In this document: piece by piece, positions 1 to 10,897 of the stretch
How the letters are laid out: the number at the start of each line of letters is the position of its first letter
Position numbering within the stretch: position 1 is the stretch's first letter
Translations under genes and position numbers: made by a program
The notes under the pieces: generated by a model
Databases searched by the model: none
Told to the model about the DNA's origin: nothing
What the model saw: the letters and a program-made list of their open reading frames with translations, nothing else
NCBI GenBank assembly: GCA_023374045.1
Contig: CM041777.1
Coordinates: 463,789,827-463,853,826 of the forward strand
Source of the DNA: Limonium bicolor
Taxonomy: Eukaryota; Streptophyta; Magnoliopsida; Caryophyllales; Plumbaginaceae
DNA length: 64,000 nucleotides
Direction of reading: 5' to 3'

Positions 1-10
1 CGGTCAAGAA

Positions 11-24
11 AGGACGGAGGGAGT
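11..24. repeat. Stowaway-type MITE terminus at the window edge
   Basis: GGACGGAGGGAGTA matches the right-hand terminal inverted repeat plus TA target of Stowaway MITEs. The rest of the element would lie left of the window. The same terminus appears at 22.3-22.4 kb. Confidence 0.4.
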
Positions 25-247
25 AGAATGTTAGAAAAATACTATTTACCGTTGTACACTACCATATTAATAGGTCTCATATCCTTTATATATATATATA
101 AATACAATGATAATTTCACGGTTAATCAATTCTCTCTACCATGGTATCAGTTTTTCTTTACCGATCCTCTCTGCCTTATTCCTCTAATTCACCGTGCCCT
201 CTCTCCTCTAACAAATTCACCGTGCCTTCTCTCCTCTAACAACTGTC

Positions 248-687
248 ATGGCTGATAATATTCCCATCGATCCTTCTTCACCCATCGCTAGATCCACCCT
301 TCACCAATGATAACAACAATTCCCCACATGCTCAGAACATACCGTCTTAGCCTCCCCATCTCGTCGTCATGCAACCGCACAACACGAAATCTCCTCTTCT
401 CCTTCCCCCGTCTCATTGCCGTCAGCCAAGCTCTCCATGTCAACTCCATACCCAATCACATCCGAATTGTACTCACCCAATCCCCACCTAACTATGCTAT
501 GTGGCGACATCTGTTTCTCGTCATGCTTGGTAAATTCAACCTTCTAAACCACGTCGACGGTACTCCCCCCACCAACGAAGAAAGTTGATCTCTCATTGAT
601 TTCACCATTCTGTCATGGATATACGCTACAATATCCAAAGAAATATTCAGCCTGATCATGTGTAATAATGCAACAGCATACGATGTC
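248..687 (+). pseudogene. Copia gag N-terminal fragment, left foldback arm
   Basis: The ATG at 248 starts MADNIPID, as in the opposite arm. The reading frame is then broken by a deletion of a few codons near 290. The conserved gag stretch (residues like NYAMWRHLFLV) is open from about 440, and a TGA follows at 586-588. Beyond that the homology continues (SWIYATISKEIFSLIM) to the palindrome centre. This is typical of the N-terminal part of plant Copia gag polyproteins (UBN2/DUF4219-like). No zinc knuckle, protease or pol follows, so it is a captured fragment. Confidence 0.65.
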
Positions 688-708
688 TGGTTCACAATTG
701 AATATGCG

Positions 709-1151
709 GTTGCATTATTACGCATGATCAGGCTGAATATTTCTTTGGATATTGTAGTGTATATCCATGACAGAACGGTGAAATCAAGGAGGGACCAGTT
801 TTCGTCGTAGGTGGGGGGAGTACCGTAGACATGGTTTAGAAGCTTGAATTTACCAAGCGCGACGAGAAATAGATGTCGCCACATAGCATAGTTAGGTGGG
901 GATTGGGTGAGTTCAATTCGAATGTGGTTGGTTATGGAGTTAACATGGAGACCTTGGTTGACGACAATGAGACTGGGGGAAGGAGAAGAGGAGATGCCGT
1001 GTTGTGCGGTTGCACGACGACAAGATGGGGAGGCTAAGACGGTATGTTCTGAGCGTGGTGGGGAATTGTCGTTATCATTGGTGAAGGGTGGATCAACAGT
1101 ATTGTCGTTAGCAATGGGAGAACGAGGATCGATTGGTATATTATCAGCCAT
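709..1151 (-). pseudogene. Copia gag N-terminal fragment, right foldback arm
   Basis: This arm is open from the ATG at 1151 to the palindrome centre, about 147 codons. The N-terminal ~60 residues are rich in N, P and S. They are followed by the gag segment with NYAMWRHLFLVALGKF and SWIYTTISKEIFSLIM. The frame then runs through the centre into the antisense of the other arm, which gives a meaningless tail. It is the better preserved of the two arms. It is a fragment of a Copia gag, not a host gene. Confidence 0.65.
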
Positions 1152-1458
1152 GATGGTTGTTAGAAGAGAGAAGGCGCAGTGAATTTGTTAGAGGAAAGAG
1201 GGCGCAGTGAATTAGGGGAATAAGGGGAAGAGGATCAATAAAGAAAAACTGATACTAAGTAGAGAGAATTGATTAATGGTGGAATTGTCATTGTATTTAG
1301 ATATATATATATATATATATAATTAGATTTATATGAGAGGTGAGGCCTAAAATAAAGGAAAAATTCACTTGCTCATCATACTTTATGGTCGTGCCATCAT
1401 ACATTACTTTGTGTCGAAAATTGGGGAATTAAGCACCTTAAAAGGAGTAGAGAACTAC

Positions 1459-4400
1459 CGTTGTTTTTGAGACCAAATGCCCCTGTTTTGAGCAAGGATG
1501 TGGTTAGCTTCGCGTCTATGCATTTGCCGTTGGCATCGCGTAATGCTTCTTGGCTCTCCTCTGACGAAACAGAGCAACACAGTGAAGGGGAGCAATTATT
1601 TTTGAATTATAGACTGTCACAACTTACAATGACATATCGATAGCAAATTAATAATGGAAAATACTGCATTTAAGTTATTGAAATGAATGATTTGCTGACC
1701 TGCTGTTCTTACTGTAGCCAAAGCAATTGAGGATGTTGCTCGAAATCCTATGAAGTCATACACGCCATTGCCTGGAGCATTATCCGACATGCGATCATCT
1801 ATTCTGTAAACCGCCTTTCGTTGACTGGGGTACCATGTGATGTCAGCAAACTCATGGAGCTTCCCAAATTCTACTGCTTGATCACCCAGATCATTGTCAT
1901 CCATTGTCTTGTAAGTGACGGCTCTCTTGAACATTGGTTCTAGTTTCAGGGTGATCTGTTTCCCCCAAATTAGTTATTATTAGTAGGTGGTCAAGTTACA
2001 TATGTGCTTCTATTTTATTGGATAGAACAATAGCATTTTGCTCCACTTTGATGCTTCCATTATCTCAAATAGCACAAAAATAATTGATCTCGCCGAGAAA
2101 TGTTCCAGGATGGCATTTGTGTATGTTGGAAATTTAGGTGGATGTTTGGATGTAGCTCCCAAATTAATTCTTAAATAGCATAAGAAATGTCATTCTCACC
2201 TGTTTTCCATTTATTTAATATTTCATTATTATGTCTTGGAAAATTTCACCCAGATATCATTGAGATTTAGTGAATTTCACCAAATACACTTGCAATAATA
2301 CAGTTTTCATTTTCATTACGAAATATCCCTCCGTTCAAATTCTGGCATATTATATTTTAGATATTCCCATTTTACCCATCCACTACATGCTCCCTCGAAA
2401 ATATGAATATAATAAAAAAAATTTAAAAGTTGTACCAAATTCAAACAAAACACACAAAAGATAACTGAAAACTATATAACTTAAAAATAACTTTGATAAA
2501 TGACTATAAACAGTTAAGACAAACATAAAGTTTAAAAAAAATTGTAAAATGATTTCATAATAAAAATTACACAAATATTTTTTAAAATGTTACAAAATGT
2601 CAAAACAATTATATCATGTCACATATAATGTAAGAAAGTTATAATAATAAATCAATATTATTTTATTAATTTTTAAAAATTATTTAATGAGTACAAAATA
2701 TTTATAATTGTGGCAAATGACTTAAATTTAAAAATATCTATACCCACACAAAAATAATTAAAATCAAAAAAGCTTAAAAACATGTATAACAAGTGACTGA
2801 AAATCACAAAAAAATTTATAAAAATTGTATTAAATATAATAAATCATTACTAATTTTAAAAATTATAAAAAAATATTTAAATTTTTTAGAAAAATATCAA
2901 TAGTCAAAAATTCATATAATATATATATATAAATTTTAAATAGTAGAACATCATAATTTTTTTCATAAACATATACTTTATATATTTTATGTATTCAAGT
3001 TTTATTTAATATTCTTTATTATTTATATATCATTAAAGTTATTTACTATATTTAGTGTAATTTTTATCATTTCAAAAAATTTTGTCTATTTTAAAATTAT
3101 TAACTTATTTTTAACATTTATTTTTAATTTAATGTGTGTGCATGCTTTTTATTGTTTATAATTTTACTCGTTTGTTAAAATGGTTTCAAATTTTTAATAA
3201 TTTTCACATTTATTTTTAAAATTATAAGATTTCAATCCAAAAAATTATATTTTTTAATTTTATAATTTTTAGTCGTTTATAAATAGTTTTCAAATTTTAT
3301 ATGATTTTTAATTACTTTTCATAATTAATTTTAAACTTTTTTCTTTTAAATATATTTTGTTTTTTTGTCAAAATTATTTTTAACTTATATAATTTTGAAT
3401 TTTTTTGTGTGTTTTGTTTAAACTTGACACAATTTTTAATAAGTGTTTGACCATATATCTTTGAGATTATTGGAGGAGCATGTACTGGAAGGGTAAAATG
3501 AGATTATTTAAGATATACTATTATGTCCAAATTTGAATGGAGGGGTATTTGATAATAAAAATGAAAAATTAAGGGTATATTATAATAAGTTGTGAAAGAT
3601 AGGGATATTTGGTGAAATTCACCGAGGTTCATTTCCCTTATTTCTTTCACTTTCTCCCTCTAGAAATCAATCTACCAACTACCAAATGTATGCTAACTTT
3701 CCTTGAGAAGGCGAAGCTCATACGTTGTATTTGCCAATCATTTCAGATCTAAGTTATCAACTTAAGTATAGGACCTAGCTTAACCGTATGAGTCCTTAAC
3801 AATATGGCAATATTTTCTTTCAAATGGAATCTGGACGCTTGTAATATTCCTGTTACCTGAGATATAACTCCAAGAACGCCAAGGGAAACCTTAGCTGCGT
3901 TAAGATCTTCATCGCTCTCATTAATGGTTCTGGCCTTAGCATACTGGTCCTCGGGCCCGCTAGGAGTAACGACCCTCATCTCTACAACATAATCATGGAC
4001 AGCACTTCCCTTTCCCCACATTGAGCTCCCATGAGCTCCTGTGCCAATCATCCCGCCAATTGTTAGGCCCAACCAATAGGGCGTGTAGGGTAAACTTAGC
4101 CCATATTTAGAAGCCTCATCAATCAATTGTTTTAGCGTCACACCACTCTCTACCCTTATTGTCTGGGCATGTGTGTCTACTGCCAGCACATTGTTGAGAT
4201 ACTTAGTGCTGATCAGCAGCCCTTCTTCTCCATCAGGGCAGACGAGCTTAGGTATACTATGAGAGTATCTTGTGGCCACTTTCATCTTGACACCCTTCCT
4301 GACAGATTCTGAGACCAAAGCAATGATCTCAGCCTCATTGGTTGGGTAGGATACTCGAGCAACTTTGCAAATGGTACGATCAGGGAATGTGCCATAGGAG

Positions 4401-4573
4401 TTTGTGATAGTGCAAGTGGTGTTGGAGTTTTTGGATGAGCAATGTATGGGATCTTCTGGTGGGCTACAAAGGGCAATGCTACAGAGTATAAGTATGATGA
4501 GGTTAGCTAAAACGAGAGGAAGATGTGTTGGTGGCTTGAAATTGCTTCTTCCTTTCGAGCAAAGCGATAGCAT
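1459..4573 (-). CDS. GULLO: L-gulonolactone oxidase family protein (GULLO), partial, 3 exons seen
   Basis: A flavin-dependent aldonolactone oxidase of the VAO/PCMH family. In animals the orthologous reaction makes ascorbate from L-gulono-1,4-lactone; plant GULLOs are secreted or vacuolar relatives. Exon 1 is 3857-4573 (239 codons, phase 0). Exon 2 is 1700-1955 (256 bp). Exon 3 is 1459-1560 (102 bp, ends in phase 1). All visible borders are GT/AG: donors at 3856, 1699 and 1458, acceptors at 1956 and 1561. Residues ~18-37 form a hydrophobic signal segment. The FAD-binding PCMH domain runs from ~60 to 239 and includes RYSHSIPKLVCP, VESGVTLKQLI and GTGAHGSSMWGKGSAVHDYV. Exon 2 opens the aldonolactone oxidase domain (MFKRAVTY, DQAVEFGKLHEFADITWYPS). 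Exon 3 reads ESQEALRDANGKC and ends at LKNNG, both expected in this family. The start is the ATG before the signal segment. Intron 2 is only 139 bp, whereas intron 1 is 1.9 kb because of a MITE. The C-terminal half should lie left of the window. Family assignment is firm; the specific paralogue and substrate are not known. Confidence 0.93.
2238..3637. mobile_element. Mutator-like MITE, 1.4 kb, in GULLO intron 1
   Basis: A long terminal-inverted-repeat element. The left end contains GTGAATTTCACCAAATA and the right end its complement. Pairing continues for at least ~200 bp (ATCCCTCC, the ACATGCTCC stretch, AACAAAACACACAAAA) and more loosely into a very AT-rich core. Flanks ttatgtctt (2229-2237) and ttatttctt (3638-3646) match at 8 of 9 positions, as expected for a 9-bp Mutator-type target duplication. 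No transposase is seen. It accounts for most of the first GULLO intron. Confidence 0.8.
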
Positions 4574-4641
4574 GGTGATGATGGAGAGAGGACAAAGAGT
4601 AGAAGTGCGATATTTGGATGAGCAATGTATGGGATCTTCTG
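4430..4641. repeat. 29-bp direct duplication linking GULLO exon 1 and its 5' leader
   Basis: Positions 4430-4458 and 4613-4641 are an identical 29-bp sequence, 183 bp apart. The first copy is coding (residues EDPIHCSSK of exon 1). The second lies in the 5' leader upstream of the ATG. It looks like a local template-switch duplication. Confidence 0.85.
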
Positions 4642-4690
4642 TAGGAAGTTGGAGAAGTGCGATTTTTGTGGAAGTGGTGAAGTTATGATG

Positions 4691-4700
4691 TGTATTTATA
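4691..4700 (-). promoter_or_regulatory. Putative TATA box of the GULLO gene
   Basis: TATAAATACA on the minus strand, about 118 bp upstream of the GULLO ATG at 4573, in an AT-rich setting. Position and sequence fit a plant core promoter. The start site is not determined. Confidence 0.55.
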
Positions 4701-4859
4701 GTATGCCAGGAATTGAACGTCTCTACTATATATTATGGTTTCAAAGTGAAGCATATCTCTACGGCATGATTACTTTTGAGTTTGTAAAAGCGTTTGTGGT
4801 GGAGAACCAGCAACAGCAACTAATTATAACTCTTGATCTCTAAGGAACTTGTTTAGACA

Positions 4860-6420
4860 CCTTGAAGATTTCACCTGGGTGCTTATAATCGCTTAAAGCT
4901 CTGTTTGGTATGGCTGTTTTGCAGCTGTTTTGGTCTGATTGTTTTATATGTGACAGCATATTATTATAGTAAAACATAGGATCCACGTGGGACCCATATA
5001 GAACCCACCCACTTATGCCACAAATATACTATCAAATATGTCAATGACGGACAAAGCCTAACTGTTGGTTTAAGTGCATTTACTGGTTTTATGGTTAACT
5101 AGAATCATCGTAAAATATTTTTATATAATATATAAAGTAAACGTATCATTACCTATACTTTCTTCTAGCTGTTTTTACTGGTTTAATGTTTAGGATTTTG
5201 ATTAATTGTATATTTTTATTCTTATTTTTAAAAAAGAAATATTTTTTTAAATGACTTTTTCAATTAATTAGATACCATAAAATCAATAACCACAAATCCA
5301 GATAACTTAAATGATTTGACTAACCGAGCCAACAAACCATTTCAATTAACCGGATTTTGGGATCACTTTATGATTTCAGTTGAAGAGTTCCAGTTTTTCA
5401 TGACCACTCGTAATTTCTCCCGTGGAGGTTCTAACATTAAGACGTTTCAGCATTTGGACTTATTTAGGTTTCGGCTTTAGCTCCTTCATGTGCATACATA
5501 TTAATTTGGACCTAAACTAAGCCTCGTGAAACATGGGTGTGTTAGGTGTTAGCATAGAACTCTTGAATGAATTTAGGTGAATTCATAGGAGGAGGCTAGG
5601 CTTTTAAAATTAAGCTGGCCAGCTTAATGGGAGTTGAAAGATGAGCACTAAGCAGGGTTGACAACTTGTAATCTATCCGTTGAATTAATCAATTCTTCCT
5701 TAGAAAATGCGTCAAGGGATTTGATTTCATTCTTACGTGTGTCATTGTCCTTGAGTGTAGGAACCACCAAGCTGGAGTCTTGACAAATATCCCTGCTCAT
5801 TGGCTTGTAACAACAAAAATGGTCACAGGTGTCGGTAATATTCATTTGCCGTAGTCATCTTTTCGTCCTAATTAATCAATTCGTTATTTAGAAAGGGGAC
5901 CCATCTTGATCAATTCCATTCAATGATGAGTTACGGGTAAAAATAATCTCGATTTCCTACCTTTCATCTGCTCACCCAACCATCATTTGATCACATGGAA
6001 AAGCTTAATTCGGAAATTTTCGCTTTCAAAGCTTACTTGTATAAACCATCTTATGGTTAATCTGCTACTTTGTAGCATAATGGTTTTGCAGAAGCTGTCA
6101 GCTGTTAGTTTTAGTGTTTGGTGGAACGTCTACTGATGGTTTTAAAAAGCAGAGACAATTGTTAGGTCCTGCTGCTGAAAATTGAGAAGCTGTCTGCTGA
6201 TGATTTTGTAGAAGCTGTCAGCTACTGGTTTTAGGTGTTTGGTGGAAGCCTGCTGATTTTAAAAATTGAGAAGCCGTCTGCTGCTGGAAACTGTTCCTCA
6301 AACGAGCTCAAAAAAAAAAGCTTACTTGTATGTCTTTGCAACTCTTTTCAATGATCGTGTTTTCTTAAAGTTTTTGGATAAACTGAATAACTCAGTTCTT
6401 TCTTGCACAAGGAAGATCTT
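4860..6420. other. Intergenic region with MITE-like remnants
   Basis: No convincing gene. Around 4898 there is a GCTCTGTTTGGTATGGCTG terminus-like start. At 6085-6300 two or three imperfect copies of a unit containing GAAGCTGTCAGCT and TGTTTGGTGGAA look like subterminal repeats of a hAT-type MITE. A 65-codon minus-strand ORF at 5648-5845 resembles nothing I recognise. Confidence 0.35.
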
Positions 6421-6945
6421 GAAAAGTAGGGATCACAAAGGAGAAAATTGATTATTAACTTCACCCTTATGGAAATTATAAACAAATAAACTGGATGAGA
6501 AATATGAAACTTCATAACACATTAAAAGGTTGTTAATGCTTTTCAAGCATCATAACGTGTAAACTTCTACAATGCAAGTATATTAAAATGATAGACCAGC
6601 AAATAATTAGTATAACAATAAGATCGTAGTAGTACATAATTAGGTTATTAATAATACAATTACTTAAAACTAAGTGTACATTTGTTATTCTAGTTTCAGA
6701 AAACTATTTTGGTCAATAAGCAATGTATTTTGTTCGATGAAAAATGTACTCTCTTTCATGTAAAATGTACACTTGTTTAATGTAAAATATATTTTGATCA
6801 ATGACTAATGTATTCTTCAATGAAAAGATATGCTCCCGAGAAATGTAAAGTTGTAGTATCTTGTTATCAATTTAGAAACACCCTCACATAATACTATACT
6901 AAATATATATGGTCCTTTTCGCCCCCCAATTCATAGCTTATTTAT
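6421..6945. other. Unassigned AT-rich stretch
   Basis: No gene or repeat recognised. Loosely repeated phrases of the type AATGTAnnnTTTGATCAATG at 6710-6840 suggest decayed low-complexity DNA. Confidence 0.3.
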
Positions 6946-6954
6946 TAGATTCTA

Positions 6955-7498
6955 GGGAAAATTACATCCTCACTCATGACGTTTGGTGAAATTACATACC
7001 CCACCCATGAGGTTTCAAAAATTATTTTGCCCACCCATGTGGTTCCTCTATTTTACATCCAGTAACTTTTCTAATATTTAATCAACTTAAAAGATGTTTA
7101 AATGTTGTCCAAAATTGATGAAACTTTACATGAATGATGTTAAAGTGTTATATTTTGGTCTAGCGTGAAATCCAAAGGTTTTTAAGCTCATATGTGATAT
7201 GTGGGACCCAATGAAACATGTGACATGTCAACCTGTTTTCATTGGTTCCACAGGTCATATATGAGCTTTAAAAACTTTGGATTTGACGTTGGACAAAAAT
7301 ATAATACCTTAGCATCATCCATGTAAAGTTTTATTAATTTTGGATAACATTTAAGCATCTTTTAAGTTGATCAAATAATAGGAAAGTTGTCAGATGTAAA
7401 ATAGAGGAAACTACATTGATGGGCAAAGTAATTTTTGAAACCTCGTGGGTGGGGTGTGTAATTTCACCAAACTCCATAGATGGGGATGTAATTTTCCC
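6955..7498. mobile_element. Mutator-like foldback MITE with perfect 9-bp TSD
   Basis: A 544-bp near-complete palindrome. Termini are GGGAAAATTACATCC and its complement, and the pairing extends to a short loop near 7220. It is flanked by identical 9-mers tagattcta at 6946-6954 and 7499-7507. It has no coding capacity. The 9-bp duplication and full-length TIRs point to the Mutator superfamily. Confidence 0.9.
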
Positions 7499-8540
7499 TA
7501 GATTCTATGTTCCCCTTCCTAGCTTTATTTATTACAAGTTTTGAAAATTGATTTAAAAGTAGATATGTCTTAGTAATGGAAGCAATTGTATTATGCATGT
7601 TAATTTTTCTATTCGGCCCCTGAAGTTCCATTCATGGATAGATTTTTATATAATTGAGGCCAGTGGCCATGGATGTGGCAAAAGAGTACAAAAATCATAA
7701 AGACACTTCATACTTGTTTTCTATCGTTCTTTATGACTTATAAACCTCAGGATTTAACCCTTTTGTCTTATTCATGCCGTGCCATTTCCTTGTGCGCTTT
7801 TCTAATCCAATAAGGATAATTACTAAACGCGATATGGAGATAGGTAGATTTGTCTTTTTCACTTAGCCACATGTCAACACTCTATTGGACATGAAATAAA
7901 GAAAAAAGAAAAAAAAAGAATTGAAATACCTCAAACCTAAGTATGCTAAGTAAACATCAAATCATGATGTAGTAAGGCTAGAATATGCCTTAGAAAGATT
8001 GGTAGACAATTTAAACCAAGGAAAACACAAGAAAGTGCCTTAAGGGCAATTTGGGCAAAAACGTGCTCTAAGCTTGGAGTGACTTTGATTAGCACCCAAA
8101 TACCATTATAAGACTTTAGTAATATGCTAATGGACATTTTAAATCAATTAGCAAAGAAAACTAAGCTCAAAAACAAGCTTAAACACAAAATGTGCTTTAA
8201 GACTCCTTAAAGCACCTTTTTGAGAAACTGTCTTAGAATTGAGTTTTGAGTGGCTAAATGTCCATCATTACTCTTTAATCAACATGTGTACTAATTAGTA
8301 TCACATTAGGAAGCCTAAATCAATGGGAAACCAAAAATTTCACGAATATGTGCACTAATTAGTGAATAGTGCCAAATAGTGCCCAAATTAAGCTTAAGTC
8401 AACATAAGTCAATGAGATGGTCAACTAAGACCATAAATATCTCCAATTACAAGAGGGGGGCCGGTTTTTGATGTGAGGAGTCACCACATGACTAAGCAAA
8501 TAAAGGAAAAGAAGAGTAAAAGAGAGAATAGTACTATTTG

Positions 8541-8550
8541 CTTTATAAAA
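8541..8550 (+). promoter_or_regulatory. Putative LTR TATA box
   Basis: CTTTATAAAA lies ~80 bp downstream of the conserved GGGGGGCCGGTTTTT block and just before a CT-rich stretch. It is a plausible core promoter of the solo LTR. Confidence 0.35.
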
Positions 8551-10661
8551 GCAAAATACCTTATATTAGCCTACCTCTCTCCTCTCTTCTTCATTTCTCT
8601 TCTTCTTCCACGGTTCCCTTCTTCTTTTCCTCTGTTCCAAACCGTCCCAAGCAGCCTCCATGGTTGCCTCACCTTGCCTTGTCCATAACTTGCTCATTTT
8701 AGCTCCAAATCAAAAACTAAACACATATTATTCTTAGTTAGCTCAAGCTCTAGCTTTCTATCTTTTCAAATCTTTCAAAGCTCAAGTTTGGTGCCATGAG
8801 AAAACTCCATTGGTGGAGGAAAATCAAGTTTGAAGAGCTCATTAGCTTCTCCATTCTCTTAAGGTAAAGAAAATGTAAGAAAAACCATGTTTCCATCATT
8901 CCTTCCACATGGCCGAAAATTACTACTCATGGGGCCTTGTTTTTATGCCTTGTTCTAGCTTGATTTATTCACCAAGGACTAGTGGAGGTCCTATTTCATT
9001 CAATTCCAAAGTCTACCTTGAGACTTCAAAGGTAATCATCCACTTTTATGCCTTAGAACACATTTCTAACCTAGGTTTTCATTCCTTGAGGTTAGTGTAT
9101 TGTTTAGTACTCATATGAGTCATTGAATATTGATTAGAACATTGGCAAGGGGAATCTAAGTGGTGGCCGAGATTCATGCAAGAAGAAGGTCTAAGGAGGA
9201 AGTTAAGATAAGCTTGAGAAAACAAGGTAAAATGCTTACCTAATGGTGGTTTAAGTTTTAAGGGATGAGTTTAGGTGGGTACCAATGTGGCTTAGAGCTT
9301 ACATTGTGTATTGGGTTATATAACCTAAGAAAAAGAACTTAAATAAGCTTGTGAACTTGTGACTAAGGAGCCAATGGGAATGAGTTAGTAATATAAGTTT
9401 AAGATGGATTTTAAGAGCATCATATCTACCATGAGATTGATGGGTGTACTTGCAGGTTGAAGGCTTTTATATGTGGGAAATTCAGTGTTTAAGTTAAGTT
9501 ATTTAAGGGCCTAAGAGCCATGTCATTTAAGAGCCTTAGTGCTATGCAATTTAAGATTATTGCAATATATTGAGTTTGTTGTGATGAGTTGGTTTGGGTG
9601 ATGAGATATGATGAGAAAGAACTTGATGTGTGTGAGATGGTTGAATGAGGAAGAATAATGTGTTTGGGCATGATAATATACTAGAGAAGCTATGACGAAA
9701 TTTGAGTAGAAAACAATGTGTTTAGTGGTAGTGGTGAGTTAATATGCCCTAGGGTTCACTAGGGATCATTAAGAGGAATTTGAGTGGAAATGAGTTAACT
9801 AAGAAGTTCTTGAGGTTTAGAATGACCTAGAGATGTCTAGGAGGAAATTAGAGGATTGGTGAGTGTATTAAACACACCAAAGTCATGGTATGAGGAATGG
9901 TAAGACTTGTGCAAATTTGGAGGAGAAGGTGTATAATGCTTTGAGATGATTTAGGTATGAACTAGAGAGTAAAACAATGAGAGTTTTGAGAACCTTGTGT
10001 AAGCGTGATGATGCTAGTAGTGGACTAATGAGGTTTAGTTTAGATGTTAATGAGTGGAATTAGGTGATGGAAGAGAGAGGTGTGGGAGAATGTTGTCAAA
10101 TGTCAAGGAAAATGACTAGGAATGTAAAAGAGAGTATGATCTTGAGGGTGGTGAATAAGATGCATAGAAGAGGTGGAAATGTCTAAGGAGGGTGTTACAT
10201 GGTCAGGGTAAATGAAGAACCATGTCAAGGTGTTAAGGTAATGGGAAGCAATGTATAAGTAAGCTCAAGAGTTTAGGAGTGATGAGTAACAAATGAAAAG
10301 AAGAGAAATTGTGCATGGACATGCAAGATGACCTTGGAAGGTTTAACGAAGCAAAGATGGAATGTAATAATGTTAAGGAGGAGTTATATTGATTGGGAAG
10401 GAAACACTTTGGTTAGTCGAAGTTTTAGATAAAATGTACAAGTTGGAAATGTAAGGAATCATATGACAAGTGTTAGGAGTGTTTGTAAGAATTTAGTAAA
10501 TGTTTGAGAAGATCTTTGGAAGTTGTTTTGGAGAGTTTGGTGGAAGTTCTAAGGTGAGTTTAAGTGCCTAAATGATGTTAGAAGACATTATGAGGGTTTA
10601 GGAGAAGTTTGGTGAATATTGGTTAAGTGTTTGAAGGCTTAGAAAATGAGTGTTTTGCCTT

Positions 10662-10897
10662 GTCCGAACATCCGTCCGGACATGGACGTTCGGACAGGCC
10701 CTGTTGCGTGAAAATTTTCAGAGTCTCGACTTGTGTCCGACCTTGGGAAGTCCGGACACAAGTTCGGACGTGCCTGCTTCTACTTAGGATTTTCCTCGAC
10801 CCATGTCCGAACTTCCGAAGTCCGGACACATGTTCGGACATGCGTCTGTTTTCAGTTTTGAGTCTCGACTTGCGTCCGAACTTGGGAAGTCCGGACA
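10662..10897 (+). repeat. Hairpin array in the solo LTR, units 1-4
   Basis: Four units start at 10662, 10735, 10805 and 10874 (spacing 73, 70, 69 bp). Each core has arms GTCCGAACTT and AAGTTCGGAC around an inner GTCCGGAC dyad. Linkers contain CTCGACTTG. The fourth unit is cut at 10897 by the Athila-like element and finishes at 18376-18397. Confidence 0.85.

Larger units (their letters stand above)
72..1346. repeat. Large foldback made from two head-to-head Copia gag 5' ends
   Basis: The sequence from about 72-687 is the imperfect reverse complement of about 709-1346. The centre lies near 688-708. The arms carry the same landmarks in mirror order: an (AT)n tract, a CT-rich leader, an ATG beginning MADNIPID, and a Copia-type gag N-terminus. 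The arms differ by scattered substitutions and small indels, so the duplication is not recent. It lies downstream of exon 3 of the GULLO gene on the minus strand, hence probably inside an intron of it. A transcript through it would fold into a ~0.6-kb stem. That consequence is inferred. Confidence 0.8.

Noticed and set aside
5648..5845. 65-residue minus-strand ORF
   Set aside because: No family recognised and no splice context; could be chance. Mentioned only in the intergenic entry.
8473..8688. 71-residue ORF with a hydrophobic segment
   Set aside because: Lies in the CT-rich LTR leader. The hydrophobic look comes from TCT/CTT codons and the frame is not shared by related LTRs.
10662..10897. 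CRISPR-like repeat-spacer array
   Set aside because: This is plant nuclear DNA. The repeats are dyad units inside LTRs with related linkers rather than unique spacers, and no cas genes are present.
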